Below are positions 1 through 8,599 of a stretch of DNA of 46,720 nucleotides, piece by piece. The DNA comes from Hymenobacter persicinus (lineage in GTDB: Bacteria > Bacteroidota > Bacteroidia > Cytophagales > Hymenobacteraceae). A program made the position numbers and the translations under genes. The first letter of the stretch is position 1; each line of letters begins with the position of its first letter. The notes below the pieces were generated by a model. The model had not been told where the DNA came from. It ran no database searches and was given only the letters and a program-made list of their open reading frames with translations. The stretch covers positions 1 through 46,720 of the forward strand of contig NZ_SEWE01000039.1 of the NCBI RefSeq assembly GCF_004167665.1, written 5' to 3'.

Positions 1-109
1 CCTTGAGCTTGGCAGCCAGCTCCTGGCCGAGGTTTTCGAACTCGGCGGCATTTTCTTCCTGCTGGTTGGCGACGGTCTGGAGCAGGGACTTGAGGTTCTT
101 GTTTTTCAT
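1..109 (-). CDS. RiPP-like precursor peptide, copy 4 (cut by window start)
   Basis: This is the start-codon end of a fourth copy of the 60-residue peptide gene; the rest lies left of position 1. The ATG is at 107-109 on the reverse strand. The visible residues (MKNKNLKSLLQTVANQQ and onward, up to the Ala/Lys-rich stretch before the Gly-Gly motif) match the next two copies, and the DNA is identical at a 247-bp offset. It is the last visible member of a reverse-strand run of peptide genes, so the array may continue off the window. The precursor-peptide role is inferred from the complete copies. Confidence 0.75.
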   Translation of the reverse strand, partial: MKNKNLKSLLQTVANQQEENAAEFENLGQELAAKLK

Positions 110-173
110 GGTACAGGGTGCCGGAAACCGGCGAAATGATGTGGAAAGGAAAAAATCAGACGGAGGCTAGCGC

Positions 174-356
174 CTATTTGCAGCCCGTGTTCTGGGGGCA
201 GCTGAAGTTGATGGTGATTTCGTCGTCCACCGCGGCTTCGCTGCCGCCCTTGAGCTTGGCAGCCAGCTCCTGGCCGAGGTTTTCGAACTCGGCGGCATTT
301 TCTTCCTGCTGGTTGGCGACGGTCTGGAGCAGGGACTTGAGGTTCTTGTTTTTCAT
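174..356 (-). CDS. RiPP-like double-glycine precursor peptide, copy 3
   Basis: This is a 60-residue peptide with a charged helical leader (residues 1-38, ending AAKLKGG) and a short 22-residue tail (39-60). The tail begins SEAAVDDE and ends INFSCPQNTGCK, with Cys53 and Cys59. The leader, Gly-Gly and small Cys-containing core layout is that of ribosomal peptides cut after Gly-Gly during export. That is a family-level resemblance, and no function can be proved here. The sequence is identical to the copy at 421-603, and the spacer is also identical. No modifying enzyme or C39-type transporter specific for it is visible; it may lie left of the window. The leader lacks the LxLxK-T motif of the precursor at 8840, so it is probably not that LanB's cognate substrate, although Ser52, Thr58 and the two cysteines could in principle form thioether rings. 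Confidence 0.72.
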   Translation of the reverse strand: MKNKNLKSLLQTVANQQEENAAEFENLGQELAAKLKGGSEAAVDDEITINFSCPQNTGCK

Positions 357-420
357 GGTACAGGGTGCCGGAAACCGGCGAAATGATGTGGAAAGGAAAA
401 AATCAGACGGAGGCTAGCGC

Positions 421-603
421 CTATTTGCAGCCCGTGTTCTGGGGGCAGCTGAAGTTGATGGTGATTTCGTCGTCCACCGCGGCTTCGCTGCCGCCCTTGA
501 GCTTGGCAGCCAGCTCCTGGCCGAGGTTTTCGAACTCGGCGGCATTTTCTTCCTGCTGGTTGGCGACGGTCTGGAGCAGGGACTTGAGGTTCTTGTTTTT
601 CAT
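421..603 (-). CDS. RiPP-like double-glycine precursor peptide, copy 2
   Basis: This 60-residue peptide is identical in protein and DNA to the copy at 174-356. The leader ends in Gly37-Gly38, followed by a 22-residue acidic tail with two cysteines five residues apart (CPQNTGC). The 64-bp spacers between copies carry a small hairpin (GCCGG-TTT-CCGGC on the coding strand) and no -7 promoter match, so the copies are probably read as one transcript from upstream of position 850. Exact identity of both gene and spacer points to recent unequal duplication, and copy number may vary between strains or be misassembled. Confidence 0.72.
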   Translation of the reverse strand: MKNKNLKSLLQTVANQQEENAAEFENLGQELAAKLKGGSEAAVDDEITINFSCPQNTGCK

Positions 604-667
604 GGTACAGGGTGCCGGAAACCGGCGAAATGATGTGGAAAGGAAAAAATCAGACGGAGGCTAGCGC

Positions 668-850
668 CTATTTGCAGCCCGTGTTCTGGGGGCAGCTGAA
701 GTTGATGGTGATTTCGTCGTCCACCGCGGCTTCGCTGCCGCCCTTGAGCTTGGCAGCCAGCTCCTGGCCGAGGTTTTCGAACTCGGCGGCGTTTTCGTCT
801 TGCTGGTTGGCGACGGTGCTCAGCAGCGTCTGCAGGTTCTTGTTTTTCAT
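668..850 (-). CDS. RiPP-like double-glycine precursor peptide, copy 1 (divergent leader)
   Basis: This is the promoter-proximal, founder-like copy of the array. The start was set at the ATG at 848-850, because an in-frame upstream extension to 958 adds unrelated residues. It differs from the other copies only in the leader (MKNKNLQTLLSTVANQQDEN instead of MKNKNLKSLLQTVANQQEEN). The Gly-Gly site and 22-residue tail are unchanged, so all copies would give the same mature product. It lies 126 bp downstream of the TonB-dependent receptor gene on the same strand. No clear TAnnTTTG element was found in the 126-bp gap, so read-through from the receptor is possible. Confidence 0.72.
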   Translation of the reverse strand: MKNKNLQTLLSTVANQQDENAAEFENLGQELAAKLKGGSEAAVDDEITINFSCPQNTGCK

Positions 851-976
851 GGGGTGAGAATAGAAAAGAATGACTGCCCATACATGCCTGGACAAGTGGC
901 AATATAAAATCATGGATATCCCCTGTAGGCCTCCAGGGCAAGCCACGTTTATATTCAAAAAAGAAGAGAGAAGTAA

Positions 977-3442
977 TTAATTCGTGCGGCCGCGTTCCTC
1001 CTGATTACCCGTCGTTCGGTCGCGCCTCGATTTTATTTTCTGGCTGCCGAAAGGGTAGGCGTACGACAGGCGCACGTTGCGGCTTTCCCGGGTGTTGTAA
1101 TATTCCCCGCGCTGGTTCGGGAAGTTGGTGGAGTAGCGCGGGGCGTTGGTAAAGAACAGGTCACTTGCGGCCAGGGTCAGGGAGCTGCGGTTCTCGAACT
1201 TCTTGCGCAGGCTGACCGAAAAATCGAACTGGGGGCCGTATTCCTGCACAAATTCCCGGTACGAGGAGCTGTAGCCCACGAACGATTCGAGCGAGAGGCT
1301 CTTCGGCAGCAGGAAGCTATTGACGGCCGTGGCCGTGATGGTAGGCTTCACGTAGGACTGCCGGGCGGCGAGGTACGTCAGGTTTTCCTGGCGGGCGTAG
1401 GCACTGACCACCGCATTTATTTTCCAGTACTTGGTTATTTCGGCGGGCACAATTACCGATGCACTATAAATATTGCGCGGATTGGTATTAAGGCGAATAA
1501 AAGCCACCTGATTGGTTTCATTATGTAATTGTGCTAGCTGCATAAACGGATCCAACACGCGCTGATACGAAACCGATACGCTGTATTTATTTTTAAAGAA
1601 ATACGTGCCTTCCACCGTGTGGCTCAGCGAGGGTCGCAGGTAGGGGTTGCCGGCGGCCGTCACGTAGGGGCTCATGTAGTACACGAACGGGTTGAGGTAG
1701 GAATACGAGGGCCGGTTGATGCGCACTCCGTAGGAAAACTTGAGCTGCTGGTCGTCGCTGATTTTGTACTGGGCAAACACCGTCGGGAACAAGCGCAGGT
1801 AGTCGCGGTTGACAGCCGTGGTGGAGGCCGAGGAGCGGCCCGCCGTCTGGGTGTACTCGGTGCGCAGGCCGAGCTTGGCGTTGAGCTTGCCGGCCGAGCC
1901 GCTGAGCGTGGCGTAGAGGGCCTGGATGGCCTCGTGGTAGCGGAACTGGTTGGTTTTGGTCGGGTCATTCACCTTCTGCCGGTCGATGATATTGTCGAAG
2001 CGCAGGTCGTAGTCGGTATCGACCAGGCTGAGCTTGGCCCCGCTTTCGAGCAGCAGCTGGTGGGGTAGCGGCAGCACATAGTCGGCTTTGAACGACCCGA
2101 TATCGGTGCGCTGGCGGTTGGCACTGGCAAACTCGCTGATCCGGTCGTTGTCGGGGCGGGCCCGCCAGGTCACGTTGCGGGCTGCCTGGTCGTTGCGGGA
2201 GCGGTACGGGGTGTAGTCAAGGTCGAACGACAGGCTGCCGCCCTTGGTGGCCAGCTCGTGGCGGAAGTTGGCGTTGACCGAGCCCAGCACCGTGTTGATG
2301 CCGTTCGTGACGTCGGTGCGCAGCAGGGAGTCGGGCGCCAGGCCGGGGCGAAAAGCGGTGGCGCGGATGTCTTCGTAGACCTTGCGGTTGGCCGCCGACA
2401 CTTCCAGCAGTACCCCCACCACGTTGCGCGGGCTGAGGTAGTAGTCGGCGCCCACCGAGCCCGTGTGCGAGGTAGCATTGCGGGTCACCGTGTTGTGCTG
2501 GTCCCAGACGGAGGTTTCGTAAAACAGCTTAGCAGACTCGTTGAGGCGGTATTTCCCGTTGGTGCCCCCATAGGAAGCGTACAGGTTGAGCTTGTCGCGG
2601 CGGTAGTTCAGGTTGGCGGCCCCAGTTACTTTGGGGTAGATGCCCTGCTCCAAAGCCAGGCGGGTGGTACCGTTCAGGCCGGCATCGTCGCGGTGCTTGG
2701 TGATGATGTTGAGCAGGCCGGCAGTGCCTTCGGCGTCGTAGTTGGCCGGCGGGTTGCTGATAACCTCGATGCTTTCCACCGTGTTGCCCGGCAGCGCCTT
2801 CAGGTATTCGGCCAGCTCCTCAGCCGACAGCCGCCGCAGGCGGTTATTGACCATCACCTGCACACCTTGCTTGCCCGCTAGGCTCAGGGCACCCTGGGCG
2901 CTGGTGATGACGCCGGGCGTGGTGCGCACCAGGTCCCAGGCCGAGCCGCCGGCGGCAGTCTGACTGCTGCCGGCATTGTAGACCAGCCGGTCGGCTTTCT
3001 GCTCAATCAGGGGCTTGCTGCCCGTCACGGTTACGCCGCCCAACGCCACAGTACTGGGCTGCAAACTCAGCGCATCCAGCGTCAGGGCCTGTCCGGGGGC
3101 TAAGGTAATCTGCGGCGTGGTGAGCGGGCGGTAAGCAATAAACGATACCCGCACCCAGTACGTCCCGGCCGGCACGTCGGCAAACTCGAACCGGCCCTGC
3201 TCCTTGGTGGTCAGCGCCAGCACCACGGCCGAGTCGGGCACGGCCAGCAGGGCCACGGTGGCAAACGAGACGGGCTGGCCGGCGCTGAGCACCTGCCCGC
3301 GGATGGTGCCGCCGGCCGGGCGCCGGGCTGCCGCCGCCGCGCCGCCCAGCAGCAGGGCCAGCACCAGCGCCGCCAGGGGCGCAACGCGGGCTCCGGACAG
3401 CAGCGCGCTCAGCAGGAAAGCGGGGGAAATGCGGCGGTTCAT
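977..3442 (-). CDS. TonB-dependent receptor / outer-membrane beta-barrel family protein
   Basis: This 821-residue outer-membrane protein has an N-terminal hydrophobic signal region (about 8-38), then a carboxypeptidase-regulatory-like beta-sandwich (about 45-130, GTIRGQVLSAGQPV ... YWVRVSFIAYRP). A plug-like domain follows (about 165-250, containing TTPGVITSAQG, VMVNNRLRR and VESIEVISNPPANYDAEGT), and then a long barrel. This is the OMP_b-brl_3 subgroup common in Bacteroidota, smaller than SusC proteins, and no SusD partner is present. It is divergent from lanB, with 200 bp between the starts. Its predicted promoter shares a 9-bp upstream element with the lanthipeptide-like precursor gene, so it is probably part of the locus, perhaps for product export, uptake, sensing or immunity. 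The substrate cannot be read from sequence. Confidence 0.88.
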   Translation of the reverse strand: MNRRISPAFLLSALLSGARVAPLAALVLALLLGGAAAAARRPAGGTIRGQVLSAGQPVSFATVALLAVPDSAVVLALTTKEQGRFEFADVPAGTYWVRVSFIAYRPLTTPQITLAPGQALTLDALSLQPSTVALGGVTVTGSKPLIEQKADRLVYNAGSSQTAAGGSAWDLVRTTPGVITSAQGALSLAGKQGVQVMVNNRLRRLSAEELAEYLKALPGNTVESIEVISNPPANYDAEGTAGLLNIITKHRDDAGLNGTTRLALEQGIYPKVTGAANLNYRRDKLNLYASYGGTNGKYRLNESAKLFYETSVWDQHNTVTRNATSHTGSVGADYYLSPRNVVGVLLEVSAANRKVYEDIRATAFRPGLAPDSLLRTDVTNGINTVLGSVNANFRHELATKGGSLSFDLDYTPYRSRNDQAARNVTWRARPDNDRISEFASANRQRTDIGSFKADYVLPLPHQLLLESGAKLSLVDTDYDLRFDNIIDRQKVNDPTKTNQFRYHEAIQALYATLSGSAGKLNAKLGLRTEYTQTAGRSSASTTAVNRDYLRLFPTVFAQYKISDDQQLKFSYGVRINRPSYSYLNPFVYYMSPYVTAAGNPYLRPSLSHTVEGTYFFKNKYSVSVSYQRVLDPFMQLAQLHNETNQVAFIRLNTNPRNIYSASVIVPAEITKYWKINAVVSAYARQENLTYLAARQSYVKPTITATAVNSFLLPKSLSLESFVGYSSSYREFVQEYGPQFDFSVSLRKKFENRSSLTLAASDLFFTNAPRYSTNFPNQRGEYYNTRESRNVRLSYAYPFGSQKIKSRRDRTTGNQEERGRTN

Positions 3443-3501
3443 AGACCTTTACAGTGGAGTGGAAACGGCGGCCGCACCAGGTTTTGGCCGCTTGGATAAT
3501 T

Positions 3502-3547
3502 CAAACTTATCCGACGGTTTCGCCCTCTCCCACTTTTTTACACCAAC
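3502..3547 (-). promoter_or_regulatory. Promoter of the TonB-dependent receptor with shared upstream element
   Basis: On the reverse strand, TAAGTTTG (3502-3509) matches the Bacteroidota -7 element TAnnTTTG, about 60 bp upstream of the receptor ATG. Exactly 29 bp further upstream lies GTTGGTGTA (3539-3547), identical in sequence and spacing to the element in front of the precursor gene at 8708. The 9-mer also sits about 30 bp upstream of the predicted divergent lanB promoter, so one bound protein could act on both genes. The sequence match is seen directly; the regulatory role is inferred. Confidence 0.6.
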
Positions 3548-3576
3548 AGGCTTATTCGCAGGACAAGTCGGGTGAA

Positions 3577-3606
3577 TTTGCTTACAGCCCGCAATTCTTA
3601 CCTTCG
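3577..3606 (+). promoter_or_regulatory. Possible lanB promoter
   Basis: TTTG (3577-3580) is followed after 18 bp by TACCTTCG (3599-3606), one mismatch from TAnnTTTG. It leaves a leader of about 30 nt before the lanB ATG at 3643. Spacing and position fit a Bacteroidota housekeeping promoter, but the -7 element is imperfect. Confidence 0.4.
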
Positions 3607-3642
3607 CCGTAGCCGGCCCCCGGCTTCTATCCCCGTATCGTT

Positions 3643-6600
3643 ATGCAGCCGTCCTACTCGTTTCATCCGGCGCTGGTCGTGCGCACGCCGGCGCTGCCGT
3701 TTGCCCCGCAGTTTACCGTAGCCGATATCCGCCGCCGCCTCGCCGACCCGGCCTTTGCCGAGGCCCTGTACCTGGCGTCACCGGAGTTGCACGCGGAGAG
3801 CCGCAAGTGGCAGCACGGCACTAGGCCGGCCGAGCCGCGGCGGGAGGAAAAGCTGCTGTATAGCCTGAGCCGCTACTACCTGCGCATGAGCAGCCGCTGC
3901 ACGCCCTTTGGCCTGTTTGCCAGCTGCAGCGTGGCCCACTGGGGCGCGGCCGACCGGCTGGTGCGCCCCGCGGGCCCCGGGCGGCGCCACACCCGCCTCG
4001 ACATGCACTACCTCTGCGGCTTGGCCCAGCACCTGGCCGCGCAGCCGGACGTGCGGGAGCGGCTACTGTATTCTCCCAACAGCAGCTTCTACGAAATTGG
4101 CCACGAAATCCGCTACGTGGAGCTGCGGGCCGAGCCGACGGGCCAGCTCGTTCACCAGATCAGCTCGGTAGCAGCCTCCGACTACCTGACCAGCGTGCTG
4201 GCCGTCGGCGAAACCGGCGCCACCCGCGAGCAGCTGGCCGCGCCCCTGCTGGCGGCCGCCATTCCACCCGACGAGGCCCTGGCCTTTATCGACGAGCTGA
4301 TTGCGGAGCAGATTCTGGTCAGTGAGCTGGAGCCTACCGTTACGGGCCCCGAGTTTCTGCCCCACCTGCTTGCCGTGCTCCGCCGCCTGCAAGCTCGCCA
4401 GCCCAGCGCTACCATTGCTGCCACCGAAGCCACGCTCCAAGAAGTCAGCGCGGCGCTAACGAACCTCGACGCGGCCGACTCGGAGCAGCTGGCGGGGTAT
4501 CCGCCCATTCAGGCGCTGCTGCACAGCCTGGGGGCGCCCTGGGAGCCGGGCCGGGTGTTCCAGACCGATCTGGTGCACGACTACGCCGGGCCCGGGCAGG
4601 TGAGCGAGGACTGGCAGGGCGCTATCCGGGAAGGCGTGGAGGCGCTGACGTATCTGGCGGCCCCGGCCCGGCAGCCCCGGCTGGAGCAGTTCCAGGCTTT
4701 ATTTGTGGCCCGCTACGAAGACCGGGAAGTGCCCTTGCTCGAGGCCCTCGACGGGGAAAGCGGGCTGGCGTATTCGTCGTTTGGCAAAAGCAGCTTCGGC
4801 GCACTAGTTCAGGATTTGGTGCTGGACCAGCCCGCCCCGGACCGCACCCTGAGTCAGAGCCCCGTCCAGCAGCTGCTCTACCAGAAGCTGCGCGAAGCCG
4901 ACCGCCGGGGAGCCTACGCGGTAGAGCTGACCAAGGCCGAGCTAACGGATTTTGCGCCCCTGCCCGCTCTGCTACCCCCCTCCTTCTCGGTCATGTTTCG
5001 GCCCGGCGAGGCCGGACAGGTAGTGCTCGAATCGGTGGGGGGCTCCAGCGCCGCCAACCTGCTCGGGCGCTTTGCCCACGCCGACGCCAAAATCGAGGCC
5101 GTGGTGCGCGACATCACCGCCCAGGAGCAGGCGCAAAATCCGGCGGTGGTTTTGGCCGAAATCTGCCATTTACCGGTCAGCCGGGTGGGCAACATCCTGC
5201 TGCGGCCCTGCCTGCGGCCCTACGAAATTCCCTACCTAGCCCAGTCCGCCGTCGATGCCGAGCACCAGGTGCGGGTGCGCGACCTGGTGGTGGCCGTGCG
5301 CGGGGGCCGGCTGGTGCTGCGCTGCCGGCGCACCAACCGCCAGATTATTCCCCGCCTGAGCTCGGCCCACAACTACTCGGCCCAGGCTCTGCCCGTGTAC
5401 CAGTTTCTTTGCGACCTGCAAACCCAGGGCCTGCAGGCGAGTCTGCGCTTCAGCTGGAGCCAGGTGGCCTTCGCAGCCAAGTTCTTTCCCCGCCTTACTT
5501 ATGGACGCGCCATTCTGCAGGTGGCCGCCTGGCACCTCGAGGCCGCCGACTGGCAGGCCTTGGCGGGCCTTTCCGAGGCGGAACTGGCTCCGCGCTTTGC
5601 CGCTTTCCGCGCCCAGTGGCAGCTGCCGCGCTACTTCACCCTGGCCGACGGCGACAATGAGCTGCTCGTTGATGCCGATAACCTGCTCACGGTGCAGGTC
5701 TGGCTCGACACGATTCGCACCCGCCCTTCCATTCGCCTGCGGGAGTTTTTCTTTGACCCCGCCCACAGCCTGCTTCAAGACGAGCAGGGCCGGCCCTACG
5801 TGGGACAATTCGTGGCCTCTTTGCTGCGGTCAACAAGCTGCTACGTCCCTGCTCCTGTTACTACCACCGACCACGAGCGGCCGGCGGTGCAGCGGGAGTT
5901 TGCGCTGGGCTCTGAGTGGCTGTATTTAAAATGGTACTGCGGGCCCCAGGCCGCCAACCGCATTCTGGTGGAGGTGCTGCAGCCCCTGACCGATGAGCTG
6001 CGAGGCCGGCAGCTGATTGACCAGTGGTTTTTTATCCGCTACGCCGACCCCGACTCTCACCTGCGGGTGCGCCTGCACCTGCCCGCCCCCGACCGGATCG
6101 GCGAGGTCATTGCCATGGTGCAGGCCCACGTGCAGCCGTACGTAAAGCACGGCTACATCTGGAAAACCCAGACCGACACCTACCGCCGGGAGCTGGAGCG
6201 CTACGGCCACCGCACCATGGCAGCCAGTGAGGCGCTGTTTTGCGCCGACAGCCATGCCGTGGTGCGGCTGCTAACCCACACCGGCCCCGGCAACTCCGCC
6301 GACCACTGGCTCTACGGTACGCGCTGGGTGAATCAGCTGCTGGACGCCTTTTCGTATACCATTGAGCAAAAAACGGCGCTGCTGCTTCGACTGCGCGACT
6401 CCTTCACCCAGGAGTTTGGCGGCGGCAAGACCCTGCGCCTGCAGCTCGACGCCAAGTACCGCCAGCACCGCGCCGCTCTCACCCGCGCCCTGGCGGCCCA
6501 GCCTCCCGCATTGCCCGCAGAATCTGCCGCCGGCCTCGACTACCACGGGATGCCCGCCGTGCGGGCCGTAGCGCAACTAGTTGGGGAGCTGGAGCAGGCC

Positions 6601-6774
6601 GGCCGGCTGGAAGTGCGCCGCGACGCGCTGCTGAGCAGCTACGTGCACATGCTGCTCAACCGCGTGGTGGCCGTGCAGCCCCGCCTGCACGAGTTGCTGA
6701 TTTATGACTTTCTGCACCGCCACTACCACTCCCAGCAGCAGCGGCAGGCAGCGGCTACTTCCGGCCGCTCTTGA
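3643..6774 (+). CDS. lanB: Class I lanthipeptide dehydratase (LanB), full length
   Basis: This 1043-residue protein has the two-part layout of class I dehydratases. The glutamylation domain (about 1-740) carries the family signature RYYLRMSSRCTPFG at 77-90. The elimination domain (about 750-1030) has GSEWLYLKWYCG and FFIRYADPDSHLRVR. In this family the enzyme uses glutamyl-tRNA to glutamylate Ser/Thr of a leader-bearing precursor and then eliminates glutamate to give dehydroalanine or dehydrobutyrine. The fused elimination domain argues against the short peptide aminoacyl-tRNA ligase subgroup. The likely substrate is the 51-residue peptide at 8840, which has a class I-type leader. The gene starts 200 bp from the divergent receptor and its end overlaps the convergent LytTR gene by 20 bp. 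No start-deciding RBS is visible, as is usual in this phylum. Confidence 0.93.
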   Translation: MQPSYSFHPALVVRTPALPFAPQFTVADIRRRLADPAFAEALYLASPELHAESRKWQHGTRPAEPRREEKLLYSLSRYYLRMSSRCTPFGLFASCSVAHWGAADRLVRPAGPGRRHTRLDMHYLCGLAQHLAAQPDVRERLLYSPNSSFYEIGHEIRYVELRAEPTGQLVHQISSVAASDYLTSVLAVGETGATREQLAAPLLAAAIPPDEALAFIDELIAEQILVSELEPTVTGPEFLPHLLAVLRRLQARQPSATIAATEATLQEVSAALTNLDAADSEQLAGYPPIQALLHSLGAPWEPGRVFQTDLVHDYAGPGQVSEDWQGAIREGVEALTYLAAPARQPRLEQFQALFVARYEDREVPLLEALDGESGLAYSSFGKSSFGALVQDLVLDQPAPDRTLSQSPVQQLLYQKLREADRRGAYAVELTKAELTDFAPLPALLPPSFSVMFRPGEAGQVVLESVGGSSAANLLGRFAHADAKIEAVVRDITAQEQAQNPAVVLAEICHLPVSRVGNILLRPCLRPYEIPYLAQSAVDAEHQVRVRDLVVAVRGGRLVLRCRRTNRQIIPRLSSAHNYSAQALPVYQFLCDLQTQGLQASLRFSWSQVAFAAKFFPRLTYGRAILQVAAWHLEAADWQALAGLSEAELAPRFAAFRAQWQLPRYFTLADGDNELLVDADNLLTVQVWLDTIRTRPSIRLREFFFDPAHSLLQDEQGRPYVGQFVASLLRSTSCYVPAPVTTTDHERPAVQREFALGSEWLYLKWYCGPQAANRILVEVLQPLTDELRGRQLIDQWFFIRYADPDSHLRVRLHLPAPDRIGEVIAMVQAHVQPYVKHGYIWKTQTDTYRRELERYGHRTMAASEALFCADSHAVVRLLTHTGPGNSADHWLYGTRWVNQLLDAFSYTIEQKTALLLRLRDSFTQEFGGGKTLRLQLDAKYRQHRAALTRALAAQPPALPAESAAGLDYHGMPAVRAVAQLVGELEQAGRLEVRRDALLSSYVHMLLNRVVAVQPRLHELLIYDFLHRHYHSQQQRQAAATSGRS

Positions 6775-7486
6775 TTTTTTCCTGCAGCTCCCGCAGGAAC
6801 ATCGTCCGGTAAGTTTCGCCCAACGGCACGTAGGCTTTCATGTCCTTGATAATAATCTGGTTGCCGTCGAGGGCCTTGATCTTGTTGATCGACACCAGGT
6901 AGGACTTGTGCACCCGCACAAACTCGTGCGGGGGCAGGCGGGCTTCGAGCTCCTTAATAGTGAGCAGGCTGATGATGGTTTCCTCGGGGGTATGGATGGC
7001 CACGTAGTTCTTGAGCCCCTCCACGTAGAGAATTTCGTCGAAGTTGATTTTGCACATCTTGCCCTTGTTCTCCGTCTTGACGAAGATGAAGTTGCTGGGC
7101 CGCTCGGGTTGCTGCCACTTCTCCGAGGGGCGCATCGACTTGTTGAGCGCCTTCTGCGCGGCCTTGAGAAACCGCTCAATCGCGACTGGCTTGAGCAGGT
7201 AGTCCAGGGCTTCGAGCTCGAAGCCGGCCACGGCAAACTCGTTGTAGGCCGTGGTCAGAATCACCTGGCACTTGCCGTTGATGAGCTTCATGAAGTCGAG
7301 TCCCGAAATCTGGGGCATGTGAATGTCCAGGAAGACGAGGTCGATGGGCTGGTTCTGCACGATGCCCAGGGCCTCCACGGGGTTGGTAGTGGCGCCGGCC
7401 AGGGTCAGAAACGGCGTTTTTTGGATGAACGTAGTCAGGATGTCGAGGGCGCCTTGCTCGTCATCCACCACCAGGCAGGAAATCAT
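6755..7486 (-). CDS. LytTR-family response regulator
   Basis: This 243-residue regulator has an N-terminal receiver domain (1-120) with acidic pocket VVDDE, phospho-acceptor Asp54 in LVFLDIHMP and Lys99 in DYLLKPV. A LytTR DNA-binding domain follows (about 140-238; ILYVEGLKNYVAIH ... VRVHKSYLVSINKI). It is the second gene of a reverse-strand operon with the sensor kinase just upstream (4-bp gap), forming a LytS/LytR-like pair. It sits between lanB and the precursor gene, so it is the best candidate to bind the 9-bp elements in front of the receptor and precursor genes; that link is inference. LytTR proteins usually bind paired roughly 9-bp direct repeats. Its 3' end overlaps lanB. Confidence 0.92.
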   Translation of the reverse strand: MISCLVVDDEQGALDILTTFIQKTPFLTLAGATTNPVEALGIVQNQPIDLVFLDIHMPQISGLDFMKLINGKCQVILTTAYNEFAVAGFELEALDYLLKPVAIERFLKAAQKALNKSMRPSEKWQQPERPSNFIFVKTENKGKMCKINFDEILYVEGLKNYVAIHTPEETIISLLTIKELEARLPPHEFVRVHKSYLVSINKIKALDGNQIIIKDMKAYVPLGETYRTMFLRELQEKIKSGRK

Positions 7487-7490
7487 AAGC

Positions 7491-8534
7491 TTACAGGTCT
7501 AAGGTAAAGGAGCAGGCGTAGTAGTCGGCTCCGTTGGTGACGTGCAGGGTGTGACGGTTGGGGTAGTGCAGGGCGAGGCGTTGGGCGGTATTGGCCAGGC
7601 CAATGCCGCTGGTTTGTTCTTTGGGTCCGTCGCGCTTCTTGTTCCAGGTGGAAAAGCGCAGCTGGTTGTCGACCACGTCCAGGGTAATCCGCAGCGGGTT
7701 CTGGGGGTCGAGCAGCTCGCCGTGCTTGAAGCAGTTCTCGACGAAGGTGATGAGCAGCAAAGGCAGGATCATCAGAAACTGCGGCGAGCCGGAGCAGGTG
7801 AATACAATCTGGAGCCGGTTGCTGAAGCGCAGTTGGTTGATGGTGATGTAATTGTTGAGGTAGTGCACCTCATCTTCCAGCATCACCTTGCCGTTGGCAC
7901 CCGGGGCCTGCAGGGCGTAGCGCATGATGTTGGACAAAATCAGAATACCCTGGGCCGAGCCCTCGGAAATCGGGTACACCTGGGCATAGAGGAAGTTGAG
8001 GGCGTTGAAGAGGAAGTGCGGATTGATCTGGCTTTTCAGAAAGGCCATTTCCGTTTCCAGCAGGTTGCGCTCCACCAGTTGCAGGTGCTGGGCCTGCTCG
8101 CGGCGGCGCTTTTCGGTCTGCACCGAGTTGCGGGCAAACCAGTAGCCGAAGCTCAGCATCAGAAAGTAGCCACCCCGCCATTGGGTTTGGGCCCAGAACA
8201 TCATCTTGGTCGAGGGCGGGTGCAGCATCGGGCGGTTCAGCCCCGGCAATAAATACAGGTTCAGCCCGTAACGCAGCCCGCTGTACACGGCCAGCAGCAG
8301 CACCAGCTGCAGCAAATACAGAAAATAATTACGCCGCCGCTGCAGGCCCGGCAGCAGAATTTCACTGTTGCAATAAAACAGGAAGGCGTACAGCAAAAAA
8401 TTCAGCCCGGTTTCAAAATAATTAAATTGGAGGTTGCTGGTAAAAAGCAGAATAGAGCCCTCGTAGGTGATATAGACCAGCCATATACACAGATGAATAA
8501 AGACGTTCTTCCACACGTTATTCTTATTATCCAT
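7491..8534 (-). CDS. LytS-like membrane sensor histidine kinase
   Basis: This 347-residue kinase has four predicted N-terminal membrane helices (about residues 8-130), a short coiled stretch (RREQAQHLQLVERNLLETE), then a His_kinase domain. The phospho-acceptor His173 lies in the QINPHFLFNALN motif, and the C-terminal ATPase includes FVENCFKHG and SGIGLANTAQRL. This type pairs with LytTR regulators, and its partner is the next gene. The start was set at the ATG at 8532-8534 (MDNKNNVWKN), which fits the usual short lead into helix 1. An in-frame ATG at 8571-8573 would add 13 residues and also lies downstream of the predicted promoter, so it cannot be excluded. No periplasmic ligand domain is present; the signal may be the locus product or membrane stress. 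Confidence 0.9.
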   Translation of the reverse strand: MDNKNNVWKNVFIHLCIWLVYITYEGSILLFTSNLQFNYFETGLNFLLYAFLFYCNSEILLPGLQRRRNYFLYLLQLVLLLAVYSGLRYGLNLYLLPGLNRPMLHPPSTKMMFWAQTQWRGGYFLMLSFGYWFARNSVQTEKRRREQAQHLQLVERNLLETEMAFLKSQINPHFLFNALNFLYAQVYPISEGSAQGILILSNIMRYALQAPGANGKVMLEDEVHYLNNYITINQLRFSNRLQIVFTCSGSPQFLMILPLLLITFVENCFKHGELLDPQNPLRITLDVVDNQLRFSTWNKKRDGPKEQTSGIGLANTAQRLALHYPNRHTLHVTNGADYYACSFTLDL

Positions 8535-8599
8535 GTCAGCGGCGAAGCATTTTCTGATTAGCGCATAACTCAACCGTTGGCAGCGGCCCCCGGTTCAGT

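Larger units (their letters stand above)
1..858. repeat. 247-bp tandem repeat carrying the precursor peptide genes
   Basis: The sequence from position 1 recurs at offset 247 (1 = 248 = 495). Units are identical from 1 to 543 against 248 to 790. The last unit diverges from 791, inside the leader-coding part of the founder copy. Each unit holds one 183-bp peptide gene plus a 64-bp spacer. The gene-sized period rules out a CRISPR. The array is open at the left window edge. Confidence 0.95.

Noticed and set aside
118..857. Forward-strand 99- and 81-codon repeated ORFs over the peptide array
   Set aside because: They are antisense to the double-glycine peptides and read through the spacers; the reverse frames have starts, leader pattern and cores.
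1..858. CRISPR-like array
   Set aside because: Repeat units are 247 bp and contain a complete peptide gene each; there are no short repeats with unique spacers.
3643..6774. Peptide aminoacyl-tRNA ligase (short LanB-like) instead of dehydratase
   Set aside because: The C-terminal elimination domain is present at normal length with its signature motifs, so a dehydratase is favoured.
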